A stretch of DNA of 19,406 bases from UBA6382 sp963631415 (lineage in GTDB: Bacteria; Bacteroidota; Bacteroidia; Bacteroidales; Bacteroidaceae): assembly GCA_963631415.1 (NCBI GenBank), contig CAVGQS010000029.1, positions 1-19,406 on the forward strand, given 5' to 3'. Below the pieces are notes generated by a model. It saw only the letters and a program-made list of their open reading frames with translations. It did no database searches and was not told the DNA's origin. Of this stretch, positions 1 to 6,066 are shown one piece after another. Both the position numbers and the translations under genes were made by a program. How positions within the stretch are numbered: the stretch's first letter is position 1; the number at the start of each line of letters is the position of its first letter.

Positions 1-90
1 TCAAAAACCGTGACACTACGAAACTTTTTTCACTTCCGGGCCAATTTTTTTTTGCCGGCGGGGTTGCGGAGCGCCATTTAGGAGTTTTTT

Positions 91-156
91 GTGCGGACTT
101 AAAAAAATTTCGTGCGGACTTAAAAAAATTTCGTGCGGACTTAACGAAAAAATTTC
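91..156. repeat. Three tandem 21-24 bp direct repeats
   Basis: Units at 91-111 and 112-132 are identical 21-mers that begin GTGCGGACTTAA and continue as an A-run then TTTC. A third unit at 133-156 carries a small insertion (ACGA). The GCGGACTTA core appears again at the extreme right end of the window (from about 19398) and at 7230-7238. The array leads straight into the long hairpin at 145-239, so it is probably part of one composite element and not an independent satellite. Reading frames through it give only a low-complexity repeated peptide, so I do not treat it as coding. Confidence 0.85.
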
Positions 157-239
157 GGGCGAAACGCTGCAACGTTTCGCCTCGAAACGTTGCTTTGTTT
201 CGCCCGAAACGTTGCAGCGTTTCCGCGGAAATTTTTTCG
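145..239. repeat. Long imperfect palindrome (hairpin core of a dispersed element)
   Basis: Positions 161-179 and 205-223 are a perfect 19-bp inverted repeat (GAAACGCTGCAACGTTTCG and its complement) around a 25-nt centre. The pairing resumes outside it: 145-157 is complementary to 227-239 with one mismatch. Further out, GCGGACTTA near 136-143 opposes TAAGTCC at 262-268. The whole 133-271 stretch can therefore fold into one long interrupted cruciform or RNA hairpin. The right arm contains TTTCCGCGGAAA, itself a palindrome, which recurs in the copy near 7315. Confidence 0.85.
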
Positions 240-260
240 CCAAGTGGCTTTAAAAATTTT

Positions 261-327
261 TTAAGTCCTACTTTTCAATCGCTCAAGTGCTTCTTAAAAA
301 CTCTTAAGTGTGCGCCAGACACAACGC
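261..327. repeat. 67-bp terminal repeat, inverted copy at 19320-19386
   Basis: Read as the reverse complement, this segment matches 19320-19386 at 61 of 67 positions without gaps, including 23 consecutive identical bases at the inner end (AGCGATTGAAAAGTAGG then ACTTAA). Similarity continues weakly for about 10 nt into the neighbouring A/T run. A shortened version (ATTG, A-run, GTAGGACTT) sits at 7177-7195. It looks like the end of a dispersed palindromic element. No transposase is nearby. Confidence 0.9.
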
Positions 328-528
328 ACTGAAACAGAACCAGATACAAAAACCGCAAAATTCACGAATTAAGCGAATGCCGAGGTGGACAGGAACGAGC
401 ACACAGGCAACACTGATTTAGAGGTGGACTTTTTTTGAACACGAATCGAATAAAAGCGAATTTTTCTGTGAGTTCTGTGCTTTCTGTGCTTTCTGTGTTC
501 AATTTTTCAATGCAGTGCAGGGGTGTTT
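328..528. other. Non-coding AT-rich spacer with a tandem 9-mer
   Basis: No convincing gene lies between the repeat element and the stop of the methyltransferase gene at 529. The stretch 464-499 is four tandem 9-mers (TTCTGTGAG, TTCTGTGCT twice, TTCTGTGTT). GAGGTGGAC occurs twice (382-390 and 421-429). At 510-519 there is a partial ATGCA-G-TGCA palindrome related to the set at 2274-2369. The reverse-strand translation of the 9-mers is a low-complexity S/T/E repeat, typical of spurious frames. Confidence 0.6.
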
Positions 529-1059
529 TTACAACTTTTTGCCGGGGCGCTCGAGGGTGAGGAGGGTGCGCTTGGCCTCCATGCCGCCGGCAAAGCCAGT
601 CAGGGAGCCGTCGGAGCCGATGACGCGGTGGCAGGGGCAGACGATGGCAAGGGCGTTGGCGCCTATGGCTTGAGCCACCGCCCTGACGCCTCGGGGGTTG
701 CCCACACGGAGCGCCAGGTCCTTGTAGGTGCGGGTCTCGCCAAAGGGTATGTCGAGGAGGGCGCGCCATACGCGGCGCTGGAAGTCGGTGCCCGCAAAGC
801 GCAGCGGGAGGTCAAACGCGGTGCGCCGGCCAGCGAAGTATTCGCTCAGCTGAGCCATGGCGCGGCGGATTACCTCCGACGGCTCGTCGCGCAACTCGGC
901 GCCGAGCAGCCGAATGAGCCGAAGCCTGTTGCAGTCGGCACGGGGCGAACTGCTCCAATCGCAGAGGCACAGTTCGCCGCCGACAGAGCCCAAGACGAGC
1001 TGTCCGCAGGGCGAGCCGCAGCGCTGTATGCTGACGACCTGCCCCACCCCGCCCCTCAT
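529..1059 (-). CDS. ogt: Methylated-DNA--protein-cysteine S-methyltransferase (Ogt/MGMT)
   Basis: Single-turnover repair enzyme that moves the alkyl group from O6-alkylguanine (or O4-alkylthymine) in DNA to its own cysteine. The 176-aa protein has the family layout: a variable N-terminal part (about 1-85), then the winged-helix domain with TYKDLA and RAVAQAIGANALAI, then the active-site motif PCHRVIGSDGSLTGFAGG with the acceptor at Cys143. I chose the ATG at 1059 and not 1083 because its ATGA overlaps the TGA of the upstream flavoprotein gene by 4 nt, the usual sign of translational coupling. The 1083 start would add eight residues and overlap by 28 nt. No terminator was seen after the stop. 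The residue before the motif is also a cysteine (CPCHRV), which is uncommon. Confidence 0.93.
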   Translation of the reverse strand: MRGGVGQVVSIQRCGSPCGQLVLGSVGGELCLCDWSSSPRADCNRLRLIRLLGAELRDEPSEVIRRAMAQLSEYFAGRRTAFDLPLRFAGTDFQRRVWRALLDIPFGETRTYKDLALRVGNPRGVRAVAQAIGANALAIVCPCHRVIGSDGSLTGFAGGMEAKRTLLTLERPGKKL

Positions 1060-1673
1060 CGGATGAAGTTGGTGGCTGTCCACTCCTCGCGCTCAGGCAT
1101 GCCGAACTTCTCCTTGCCCAGCTGGATGCTCTTGACCAGGAACGCCATGTTGCGGCCCAGCTGACGCATGGTCTGCAGGCCCTCGGCGTCTTGGGAGGCT
1201 TCGCCCGGCGTGCGGCCGTGAACGCTGTTCCAATATTGCGAGGAGACCACCGGCATGTTGCTGATGGTGAAGTACTTGTTGAGCATGTCGAACGTGGCGG
1301 AGGTGCCGCCGCGGCGCGCCACTGCCACAGCCGCCCCTACCTTCATGCTCTTGTCGAAGGCGGCAGAGTAGAAGAGGCGGTCGAGGAACGCCACCAGCGT
1401 GCCGGCAGGCGAGGCGTAGTAGACGGGCGAGCCCACGACGATGCCGTCGGCGGTCTCAAACTTCTTGTTGACCTCGTTGACAAGGTCGTCGAAGACGCAC
1501 TTGCCCTGCTCCTTGCACTTGGCGCAGGCAATGCAGCCGTGTATGTCCTGGTGGCCCACGTGGATAATCTCGGTCTCTATGCCCTCAGCCTCGAGAGTCT
1601 TGGCGACCTCGCTGAGCGCGATGAACGTGTTGCCCTCGCTCTTGGGGCTTCCGTTGATAAGCAGAATCTTCAT
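1056..1673 (-). CDS. Iron-sulfur flavoprotein-like NAD(P)H-dependent FMN reductase
   Basis: Flavodoxin-fold oxidoreductase of the NADPH-dependent FMN reductase family, 205 aa and cytosolic. The N-terminus MKILLINGSPKSEGNT (1-16) is the FMN phosphate-binding strand-loop, and GSPVYYASPAG (81-91) is the second flavin loop. Cysteines 47, 50, 53 and 59 form CX2CX2CX5C. This resembles the compact cluster-binding motif of archaeal/clostridial iron-sulfur flavoproteins, so a 4Fe-4S cluster is plausible, but many homologues keep the cysteines without proof of a cluster. The reading frame is open up to 1790, but the added residues have no family match, so I start at 1673. The stop overlaps the start of the methyltransferase gene. 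The physiological electron acceptor cannot be read from sequence. Confidence 0.85.
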   Translation of the reverse strand: MKILLINGSPKSEGNTFIALSEVAKTLEAEGIETEIIHVGHQDIHGCIACAKCKEQGKCVFDDLVNEVNKKFETADGIVVGSPVYYASPAGTLVAFLDRLFYSAAFDKSMKVGAAVAVARRGGTSATFDMLNKYFTISNMPVVSSQYWNSVHGRTPGEASQDAEGLQTMRQLGRNMAFLVKSIQLGKEKFGMPEREEWTATNFIR

Positions 1674-1776
1674 GTTGCGGTAAGTTATGTTAGTCAGTCT
1701 TTTGCGAATTAGGTTGCGCAGTATCCTTGTGTTTGCAAAAGTGCGCATTTTTTGATGAAAAACGGCAGCGACGGGC

Positions 1777-1812
1777 AAAAAAAATCCCACAAGCGGGGGT
1801 ACCGCTCGTGGG
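1777..1812 (-). terminator. Minus-strand terminator-like hairpin, or operator of the XRE gene
   Basis: Arms 1786-1796 and 1802-1812 pair at 10 of 11 positions around a 5-nt loop. On the minus strand the stem is followed by A and then eight T (1784-1777), the form of an intrinsic terminator. Such a terminator would stop minus-strand transcription before it enters the flavoprotein gene. The same palindrome ends 8 nt upstream of the plus-strand -7 box at 1820-1827 and covers its -33 region, so it could instead be the binding site for the XRE repressor. Sequence alone does not separate the two. Confidence 0.55.
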
Positions 1813-1819
1813 AAAACAC

Positions 1820-1827
1820 TATCTTTG
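1820..1827 (+). promoter_or_regulatory. Bacteroidetes -7 box before the XRE gene
   Basis: TATCTTTG fits TAnnTTTG exactly and would start transcription near 1833, leaving a leader of about 28 nt before the ATG at 1862. No good TTTG is seen at the expected -33 distance, where the palindrome at 1786-1812 lies instead. Weak intrinsic promoter strength or repressor control would fit. Confidence 0.55.
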
Positions 1828-1861
1828 CAACTGACAATATTTTGTCGCTATCCAGAGATTT

Positions 1862-2200
1862 ATGCAGGAAACTAACAATATATTGGCAATACTGGACAAC
1901 TACCTCCATGACAATCCTGACGAGATAGCCAAGGAGATGGCCAGCGACTTCAGGAGGCGCAGGATAGAGAAAAACCTGACGCGCGAGCAGGTGGCCAAGA
2001 AGTCGGGCGTGGCAGTGAGCAACATCACCCGCTTTGAGCAGAAGGGGCTGATTTCGCTCAAAAACCTGCTGGGCATAGCCATGGCGCTGGAATACACGTC
2101 CGAAATAAGGCACATCTTCTCGCAGCCCAAATACTCCACCATGGAGGAGCTGCAGCAGATAAAGCGCAATGCCAAGAAGAAAAAAGCGCACAGGTTATGA
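1862..2200 (+). CDS. XRE-family regulator, HipB-like orphan antitoxin
   Basis: 112-aa DNA-binding protein. Residues about 34-75 are a Cro/C1 helix-turn-helix (LTREQVAKKSGVAVSNITRF, then EQKGLISLKNLLGIAMAL). The pattern RFEQKG-ISL-LL-IA-AL and the C-terminal stretch with IFSQPKYSTMEEL resemble Bacteroidales regulators that usually precede a HipA-type kinase toxin gene. No HipA-like frame follows: the next 347 bp are repeats, then gpsA on the other strand. It may therefore be a solitary regulator left after toxin loss. The lysine-rich tail (KKKKAHRL) may add DNA affinity. Autoregulation through the palindrome at 1786-1812 is a reasonable guess. Confidence 0.8.
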   Translation: MQETNNILAILDNYLHDNPDEIAKEMASDFRRRRIEKNLTREQVAKKSGVAVSNITRFEQKGLISLKNLLGIAMALEYTSEIRHIFSQPKYSTMEELQQIKRNAKKKKAHRL

Positions 2201-2547
2201 GGCGGACAGAAATGTTAGTCCGTCGTTAAAGGCGAATTCCCGTTTTTCGCTCTGCAAAGCAACAAAAAAAATGAAATGCACTGCATTTTTCATGTTAATC
2301 AGCAAGAAAAATGCAGTGCGTTGCATTTTTCTCTCAAAATTCCATTTTTTTGCAATGCACTGCATTTTTGCGGCGTTATCATATTGCCAACACTGCGCTT
2401 TGTCAAGGTCATAGCGGACTAACACGCAAAAACGAAGAGAGGACAAAACCCTCCGTCTTGTCCTTTCGCATCCAATATAATCCTTTTTGTGAACTACAAA
2501 AGCGGGCAAGCCGCCCTACCTTATTATATATACGCGCGCGAGGGCGG
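2201..2547. other. Intergenic stretch between converging genes, AT-rich and repeat-bearing
   Basis: No gene is supported here. The stretch holds the ATGCA-N-TGCAT palindromes (2274-2369), a small GCGGAC/GTCCG inverted pair just after the XRE stop, and an A/T-alternating patch near 2524-2535 before the end of gpsA. Weak GC stems followed by four T lie on the minus strand after gpsA, but they are too short (4 bp) to call a terminator with confidence. Confidence 0.6.
2274..2369. repeat. Three ATGCA-N-TGCAT palindromes at about 40-bp spacing
   Basis: Two perfect copies of ATGCACTGCAT lie at 2276-2286 and 2355-2365. A looser copy has 9-nt arms (2307-2315 and 2322-2330) around a 6-nt loop. All three are flanked by A-runs and T-runs, giving centres at about 2281, 2318 and 2360. 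A partial copy is at 510-519. Translated frames give repetitive peptides, so the array is non-coding. It could be a multimeric protein-binding site or a dispersed repeat of the host genome. Confidence 0.8.
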
Positions 2548-3543
2548 TCAGCTCAGGGCGGCGGCGAGGCGCTTGATGCCCGACTGCGGGTTTGTCCCTT
2601 CGTAGAGAATCTGGTAGACGGTGTTGAGGATGGGCATGTCAACCAGCATGGTGCGGTTGATTTCGTGCATGCACTTGGTGCCGAAGAAGCCCTCCGCCAC
2701 CATCTCCATCTCCTTTTGTGCGCTCTCCACGCTGTGGTCCTGGCCTATCATGGTGCCGAAGGTGCGGTTGCGCGAAAAGCTGGAATAGCCCGTCACGAGC
2801 AGGTCGCCCAGATATACCGAGTCGCAGATGCAGCGCGGCACGGGGTTGACGGCGCTCAAGAAGCGGTCGGTCTCCTGCACTGCGTTGGCGATGAGCACCG
2901 ACTGGAAGTTGTCGCCGTAGTCCAGTCCGCTGCATATGCCTGCGGCGATGGCATAGACATTCTTGAGCACCGAGGCGTACTCAATGCCGGCAACGTCGCG
3001 GCTCGTCTTCGTCTTGATATAGGCGTTGGCCAGGATGCCGGCAAAGGCCGTCGCCTTCTCGGGGTCAGCGCAGCCCACGGTGAGATACGACAGCCGCTCC
3101 TGCGCCACCTCTTCGGCGTGGGACGGGCCGCCCAGACACGCCAGGCAGTCATCGGCAACGCCGTGGGCCCTGTGGAAATATTCGGAGCACACAAGGTTTT
3201 CGTCGGGCACTATGCCCTTGATGGCCGTCACCACAAACTTGCCAGTAATGGGCGCGGCGAGGTCCTTGAGCAGGTCCTTCAGGTAGGGCGAGGGCGTGAC
3301 GAACACCAGCGTGTCGTAGTCCTGCACTATCCGGTTGATGTCAGAAGAAAAGAAGATTTCGTTGGTGTCGAACCTAACGCTGGTCAGGTAGGTGGGGTTG
3401 TGGCCCAGGCGTCTGAATTCGTCGATGCATTCGTCGCGCCTGATGTGCCACCCTATGTGGTGAGTTTTCTCTACGATGAGTTTGGCGATGGCTGTAGCCC
3501 AGCTTCCGCCTCCTATGATAGCAATTTTTCCGCAGTCAAACAT
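2548..3543 (-). CDS. gpsA: NAD(P)H-dependent glycerol-3-phosphate dehydrogenase
   Basis: Reduces dihydroxyacetone phosphate to sn-glycerol-3-phosphate, the backbone for phospholipid synthesis. It is cytosolic and 331 aa, normal for the family. Visible motifs in order are the Rossmann loop IIGGGSWATA (9-18), the AIKGI segment (107-111), GGPSHAEEV (138-146), the catalytic lysine in SVLKNVYAIAAGI (Lys194), GD at 246-247, and the substrate loop SRNRTFG (257-263). The ATG at 3543 starts five residues before the beta strand of the Rossmann fold, as expected. tRNA-Phe lies upstream on the same strand but is separated by an intrinsic terminator, so gpsA needs its own promoter. I found no good TAnnTTTG in the 109 bp between them. 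Confidence 0.96.
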   Translation of the reverse strand: MFDCGKIAIIGGGSWATAIAKLIVEKTHHIGWHIRRDECIDEFRRLGHNPTYLTSVRFDTNEIFFSSDINRIVQDYDTLVFVTPSPYLKDLLKDLAAPITGKFVVTAIKGIVPDENLVCSEYFHRAHGVADDCLACLGGPSHAEEVAQERLSYLTVGCADPEKATAFAGILANAYIKTKTSRDVAGIEYASVLKNVYAIAAGICSGLDYGDNFQSVLIANAVQETDRFLSAVNPVPRCICDSVYLGDLLVTGYSSFSRNRTFGTMIGQDHSVESAQKEMEMVAEGFFGTKCMHEINRTMLVDMPILNTVYQILYEGTNPQSGIKRLAAALS

Positions 3544-3652
3544 TCTTTGTTACGGTATTAGACTTGTCGTTTCCCACTTTGCGGGCTCTGTCCCTGTTTT
3601 TCTCCAGAGTCCCCCTTTTGGGCGCTTGCGCCATCTGGCGGCGTGTGCGTCT

Positions 3653-3693
3653 CAAAACAAAAAGGGGCGACAACTTGGAAAAGCTGTCGCCCC
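3653..3693 (-). terminator. Intrinsic terminator after tRNA-Phe
   Basis: GGGGCGACAAC (3664-3674) and GCTGTCGCCCC (3683-3693) pair at 10 of 11 positions around an 8-nt loop. Read on the minus strand, the stem is followed by TTTTTTGTTTTG. It begins 8 nt after the tRNA 3' end and separates the tRNA from gpsA. Confidence 0.9.
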
Positions 3694-3700
3694 TGTGGAG

Positions 3701-3773
3701 TGGTGCCACCAGGATTCGAACCGGGGACACACGGATTTTCAGTCCGATGCTCTACCAACTGAGCTATGGCACC
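3701..3773 (-). tRNA. tRNA-Phe (anticodon GAA)
   Basis: A 73-nt cloverleaf: acceptor GGTGCCA pairs with TGGCACC, the D-arm is GCTC/GAGC, the anticodon loop is CTGAAAA (GAA at 34-36), and the T-loop is TTCGAAT. The discriminator is A and CCA is not encoded (CTCC follows). Two stem positions do not pair in this reading: U27-U43 at the base of the anticodon stem and C51-U63 in the T-stem. The gene still has all conserved tRNA nucleotides, its own promoter and its own terminator, so I consider it functional. Confidence 0.95.
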
Positions 3774-3789
3774 ATTCACAATTGCGGTG

Positions 3790-3820
3790 CAAAAGTAGTG
3801 AGTATTTCCCGAACCACCAA
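3790..3820 (-). promoter_or_regulatory. Promoter of tRNA-Phe
   Basis: On the minus strand TTGG (3820-3817) is followed after 19 nt by TACTTTTG (3797-3790), matching the Bacteroidetes -33/-7 consensus. Transcription would begin about 10 nt upstream of the mature tRNA 5' end at 3773. Confidence 0.75.
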
Positions 3821-3981
3821 GGTTTCGGCCAACTTTTTTAGCGAGATTGTCGTTTTTAGCCAAATCTTGGGGCTGCGCGGCGCCTCGGCACAATAAAAAC
3901 AGCGCAAATTCGTTTAGTTTGCAGCAGTGCGCGCGCCAGCAAACCAGCTGCCGCACGCCAACATCAAAACCCTTATTAGCT

Positions 3982-4560
3982 ATGAAAGACATGAAGCACT
4001 TCCCGGGCGACGACGACCGCAAGTGGACCGTGGAGAAATCAGAGTACCTCTTCAACCGCCCCTGGCTCACTGTGAGGCGCGACTCGGTGCGCCTGCCCAA
4101 CGGCAACACCTGTCCCGAATACTACGTGCTGGAATATCCCGACTGGATCAACGTGGTAGCCATTGACCGCCAGGGCAAGATGCTGCTCGTGAGGCAGTAC
4201 CGCCACGGACTGCAGGTGACCCGCTACGAGCTGTGCGCCGGAGTGATAGACCCCACCGACGCCACGCCCATGGACGCCGCCAAGCGCGAGCTGCTCGAAG
4301 AGACGGGCTACGGCAACGGCACGTGGGAGGAGCTCTGCGTGACGGGGCAGAATCCCGGCTCAGCCAACAACCTCACCCACTCCTTCCTGGCCGTGGGCGT
4401 AGAGCCCATCAGCACGCAGCACCTGGAGTCGACCGAAGACATCACCTTCAAGCTCTTTGAGCCCAGCGAGGTGCTCGAGATGCTGAAGAGCGGCTATGTG
4501 GTGCAGTCGCTCCACGCCGCCCCCCTTTGGAAGTATTTCTACATGCGCGACATTAAATAA
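3982..4560 (+). CDS. Nudix hydrolase, ADP-ribose pyrophosphatase-like
   Basis: Hydrolyses a nucleoside diphosphate linked to another moiety; the NudF/ADP-ribose class is most likely. 192 aa. An N-terminal beta domain (YLFNRPWLTVRRDSVRLPNG) is followed by WINVVAIDRQGKMLLVRQYR and the Nudix helix ending in RELLEETGY (102-110), which keeps the metal-binding glutamates 103, 106 and 107. The first half of the Nudix box is unusual: from Gly87 to Arg102 there is one residue more than in GX5EX7REUXEEXGU, and the first Glu is replaced by Asp93. I start at 3982. The open frame reaches 3847, but its first 45 residues are translated intergenic DNA. The HAD gene begins 5 nt after the stop, so the two probably form an operon for metabolite housekeeping. 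Confidence 0.9.
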   Translation: MKDMKHFPGDDDRKWTVEKSEYLFNRPWLTVRRDSVRLPNGNTCPEYYVLEYPDWINVVAIDRQGKMLLVRQYRHGLQVTRYELCAGVIDPTDATPMDAAKRELLEETGYGNGTWEELCVTGQNPGSANNLTHSFLAVGVEPISTQHLESTEDITFKLFEPSEVLEMLKSGYVVQSLHAAPLWKYFYMRDIK

Positions 4561-4565
4561 GGTAT

Positions 4566-5276
4566 ATGTACACCGACATATTTCTGGACTTCGACGACAC
4601 CCTCTACGACACGCGCCGCAACGCCCAGCTCGCCCTTGAGGAGCTCTACGGGCAGTTTGGCCTTGAGCGCCACTTCGGCAGCCCGGAGGATTTCTACGTG
4701 CCCTACTGGCAGACCAACGACGAGCTGTGGAGGCAGTATGCGCTGGGCCAGATAGAGCGCGACCACCTCATCGTGGAGCGCTTCCGCCGCCCCTTGTCGC
4801 TCGGCACACACGCCGACGGCACCCACCTGGCTCCCACGCCCGAGCAGTGCCGCCACATCAGCGACGTGTTCCTTGACCTGTGCAGCAGCAAGCCCGGCCT
4901 TATCAGCGGGGCGCGCGAACTCGTGGACTACCTGCGCCGGCGCGGCTACCGCCTGCACATGTGCAGCAACGGCTTCCACGAGGTGCAGTACCGCAAACTC
5001 AAGTCGTGCGGACTGGACGGCTGCTTCGACACCGTCATTCTGTCAGAAGACGCAGGCGCCAACAAACCGGCTCCGCAGTTCTTTGACTATGCCGTCAGCA
5101 CTACCGGAGCCGACCGCGAACGCACCATCATGATTGGCGACAACGCCGCCACCGATATAGGCGGAGCCGCCGCCTACGGCCTCGACACCCTGTTTTTCAA
5201 CCCCAAAGGCATCAGCGCCGACGTCAAACCCACGTTTGAAGTCAGCGCCCTGAAAGACATCATGACTATTCTTTGA
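4566..5276 (+). CDS. YjjG-family HAD hydrolase (noncanonical pyrimidine nucleotidase-like)
   Basis: Haloacid dehalogenase superfamily phosphatase, 236 aa, cytosolic. All four motifs are present: DFDDTLYD (8-15, nucleophile Asp8 and acid Asp10), SNGF (134-137), Lys167 in GANKPAP, and GDNAATDIGG (191-200). The helical cap between residues about 20 and 110 and the C-terminal GLDTLFFNPKG resemble YjjG, which dephosphorylates nucleoside 5'-monophosphates and damaged pyrimidine nucleotides. The exact substrate is not readable. It starts 5 nt after the Nudix stop, so co-expression is likely. Both genes fit a house-cleaning role on nucleotides. It converges with trmN6, 19 bp apart, and no clear terminator is visible in that gap. 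Confidence 0.9.
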   Translation: MYTDIFLDFDDTLYDTRRNAQLALEELYGQFGLERHFGSPEDFYVPYWQTNDELWRQYALGQIERDHLIVERFRRPLSLGTHADGTHLAPTPEQCRHISDVFLDLCSSKPGLISGARELVDYLRRRGYRLHMCSNGFHEVQYRKLKSCGLDGCFDTVILSEDAGANKPAPQFFDYAVSTTGADRERTIMIGDNAATDIGGAAAYGLDTLFFNPKGISADVKPTFEVSALKDIMTIL

Positions 5277-5295
5277 AACTTCCTGCCGCCCCTCC

Positions 5296-6015
5296 CTAAG
5301 GCTTGGGCACATAGAGCAGGAAGTCGTCCATCAATCCGCAATACCATTCCGAATAAGTGCCGTCGGCATTGCGCAGACTGCAGTCGCACTGCTGCGGCGC
5401 CCCGACGAGGCCGCGCGACAGCACCATCACCGTGCGCTTGGCAGGCTTGCGCGGCACCGTGCGTATGTCATAGCGCATCTTCGGCCACAGTCCGCACTGC
5501 GCGCACTCGCCCACAAACGCCGCGCAGGCGTCGGTTGGCAAAACCACCGACAGCACGCCGTCGGCAGTCAGCAACTCCGCCACTCCAGCCGCCAGTTCGC
5601 CGAAGGAGAGCGACGAAGTGTGGCGCGCGAGGCACCTGCCCTGGTCGGGGCACTCCAGGCTGTTGTTGAAATAAGGAGGATTGCACACGATGCTGTCGAA
5701 TTTCTCATCAGCTACCCTCGCGTCACAGAAATCCTGAAACGCACCCTCGTGCAGGCTCAGCCTGTCGCTCCACGGTGACGCGTCGAAATTGTCGCGCGCG
5801 TCAGCTGCCGCATCGGCGTCAATCTCCACAGCCTCCACCCGGGCACCATCGAAGCGCTGCGCCATCATCAGGGCGAGCAGACCCGTGCCGGTGCCAATGT
5901 CGAGAATGCGGCTGCCGCCCTCAGCCAGCGCGCCCAGCAGACACCCGTCGGTGCCCACCTTCATGGCAGCCCTGCCCTGGCACACCTCAAAACGCTTGAA
6001 TCGGAAAGTGTTCAT
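5296..6015 (-). CDS. trmN6: tRNA1(Val) (adenine(37)-N6)-methyltransferase
   Basis: SAM-dependent Rossmann methyltransferase of the TrmN6/YfiC family, 239 aa, which places m6A at position 37 next to the anticodon of tRNA-Val. The N-terminal FRFKRFEVCQGRAAMKVGTD matches the family. Motif I is DIGTGTGLLALMMAQR (39-54), the acidic SAM ribose-binding residue is in AVEID (62-66), and the catalytic motif IV is NPPYF (112-116). Homologues in the 6-methyladenine class share NPPY, but the N-terminus and size favour TrmN6. A TATTTTTG box ends only 4 nt before the ATG, suggesting a nearly leaderless transcript. Confidence 0.92.
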   Translation of the reverse strand: MNTFRFKRFEVCQGRAAMKVGTDGCLLGALAEGGSRILDIGTGTGLLALMMAQRFDGARVEAVEIDADAAADARDNFDASPWSDRLSLHEGAFQDFCDARVADEKFDSIVCNPPYFNNSLECPDQGRCLARHTSSLSFGELAAGVAELLTADGVLSVVLPTDACAAFVGECAQCGLWPKMRYDIRTVPRKPAKRTVMVLSRGLVGAPQQCDCSLRNADGTYSEWYCGLMDDFLLYVPKP

Positions 6016-6019
6016 GCTG

Positions 6020-6027
6020 CAAAAATA
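6020..6027 (-). promoter_or_regulatory. Possible -7 box directly upstream of trmN6
   Basis: Minus-strand TATTTTTG fits TAnnTTTG and is separated from the ATG by CAGC. Initiation 5-8 nt after the box would fall on or just inside the start codon. No TTTG is found at the -33 distance, so support is partial. Confidence 0.4.
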
Positions 6028-6066
6028 CTAAGACCGCACGACACCACATCGCCCCCGCACTTGTTT

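Noticed and set aside
91..156. CRISPR array
   Set aside because: The 21-mers are directly adjacent with no spacers, number only three, and there are no cas genes.
16..243. Small minus-strand protein with repeated L-S-P-H-E-I-F units
   Set aside because: It is the translation of the tandem 21-mers and hairpin. The repeated peptide follows from DNA repeats and there is no codon evidence for a gene.
2500..2547. Terminator of gpsA
   Set aside because: Only 4-bp stems (GCGG/CCGC or GGGC/GCCC) followed by four T on the minus strand; too weak to annotate.
2311..3561. Plus-strand open frame of 416 codons opposite gpsA
   Set aside because: It begins in the palindrome array and continues antisense to gpsA, whose catalytic motifs are complete.
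3913..3921. -7 box for the Nudix/HAD operon
   Set aside because: TTTAGTTTG has one base instead of two between TA and TTTG, and no -33 element is visible at the right distance.
3847..3981. Longer N-terminus for the Nudix hydrolase
   Set aside because: The 45 extra codons cover intergenic DNA, have no family similarity, and lie immediately behind the tRNA promoter region.
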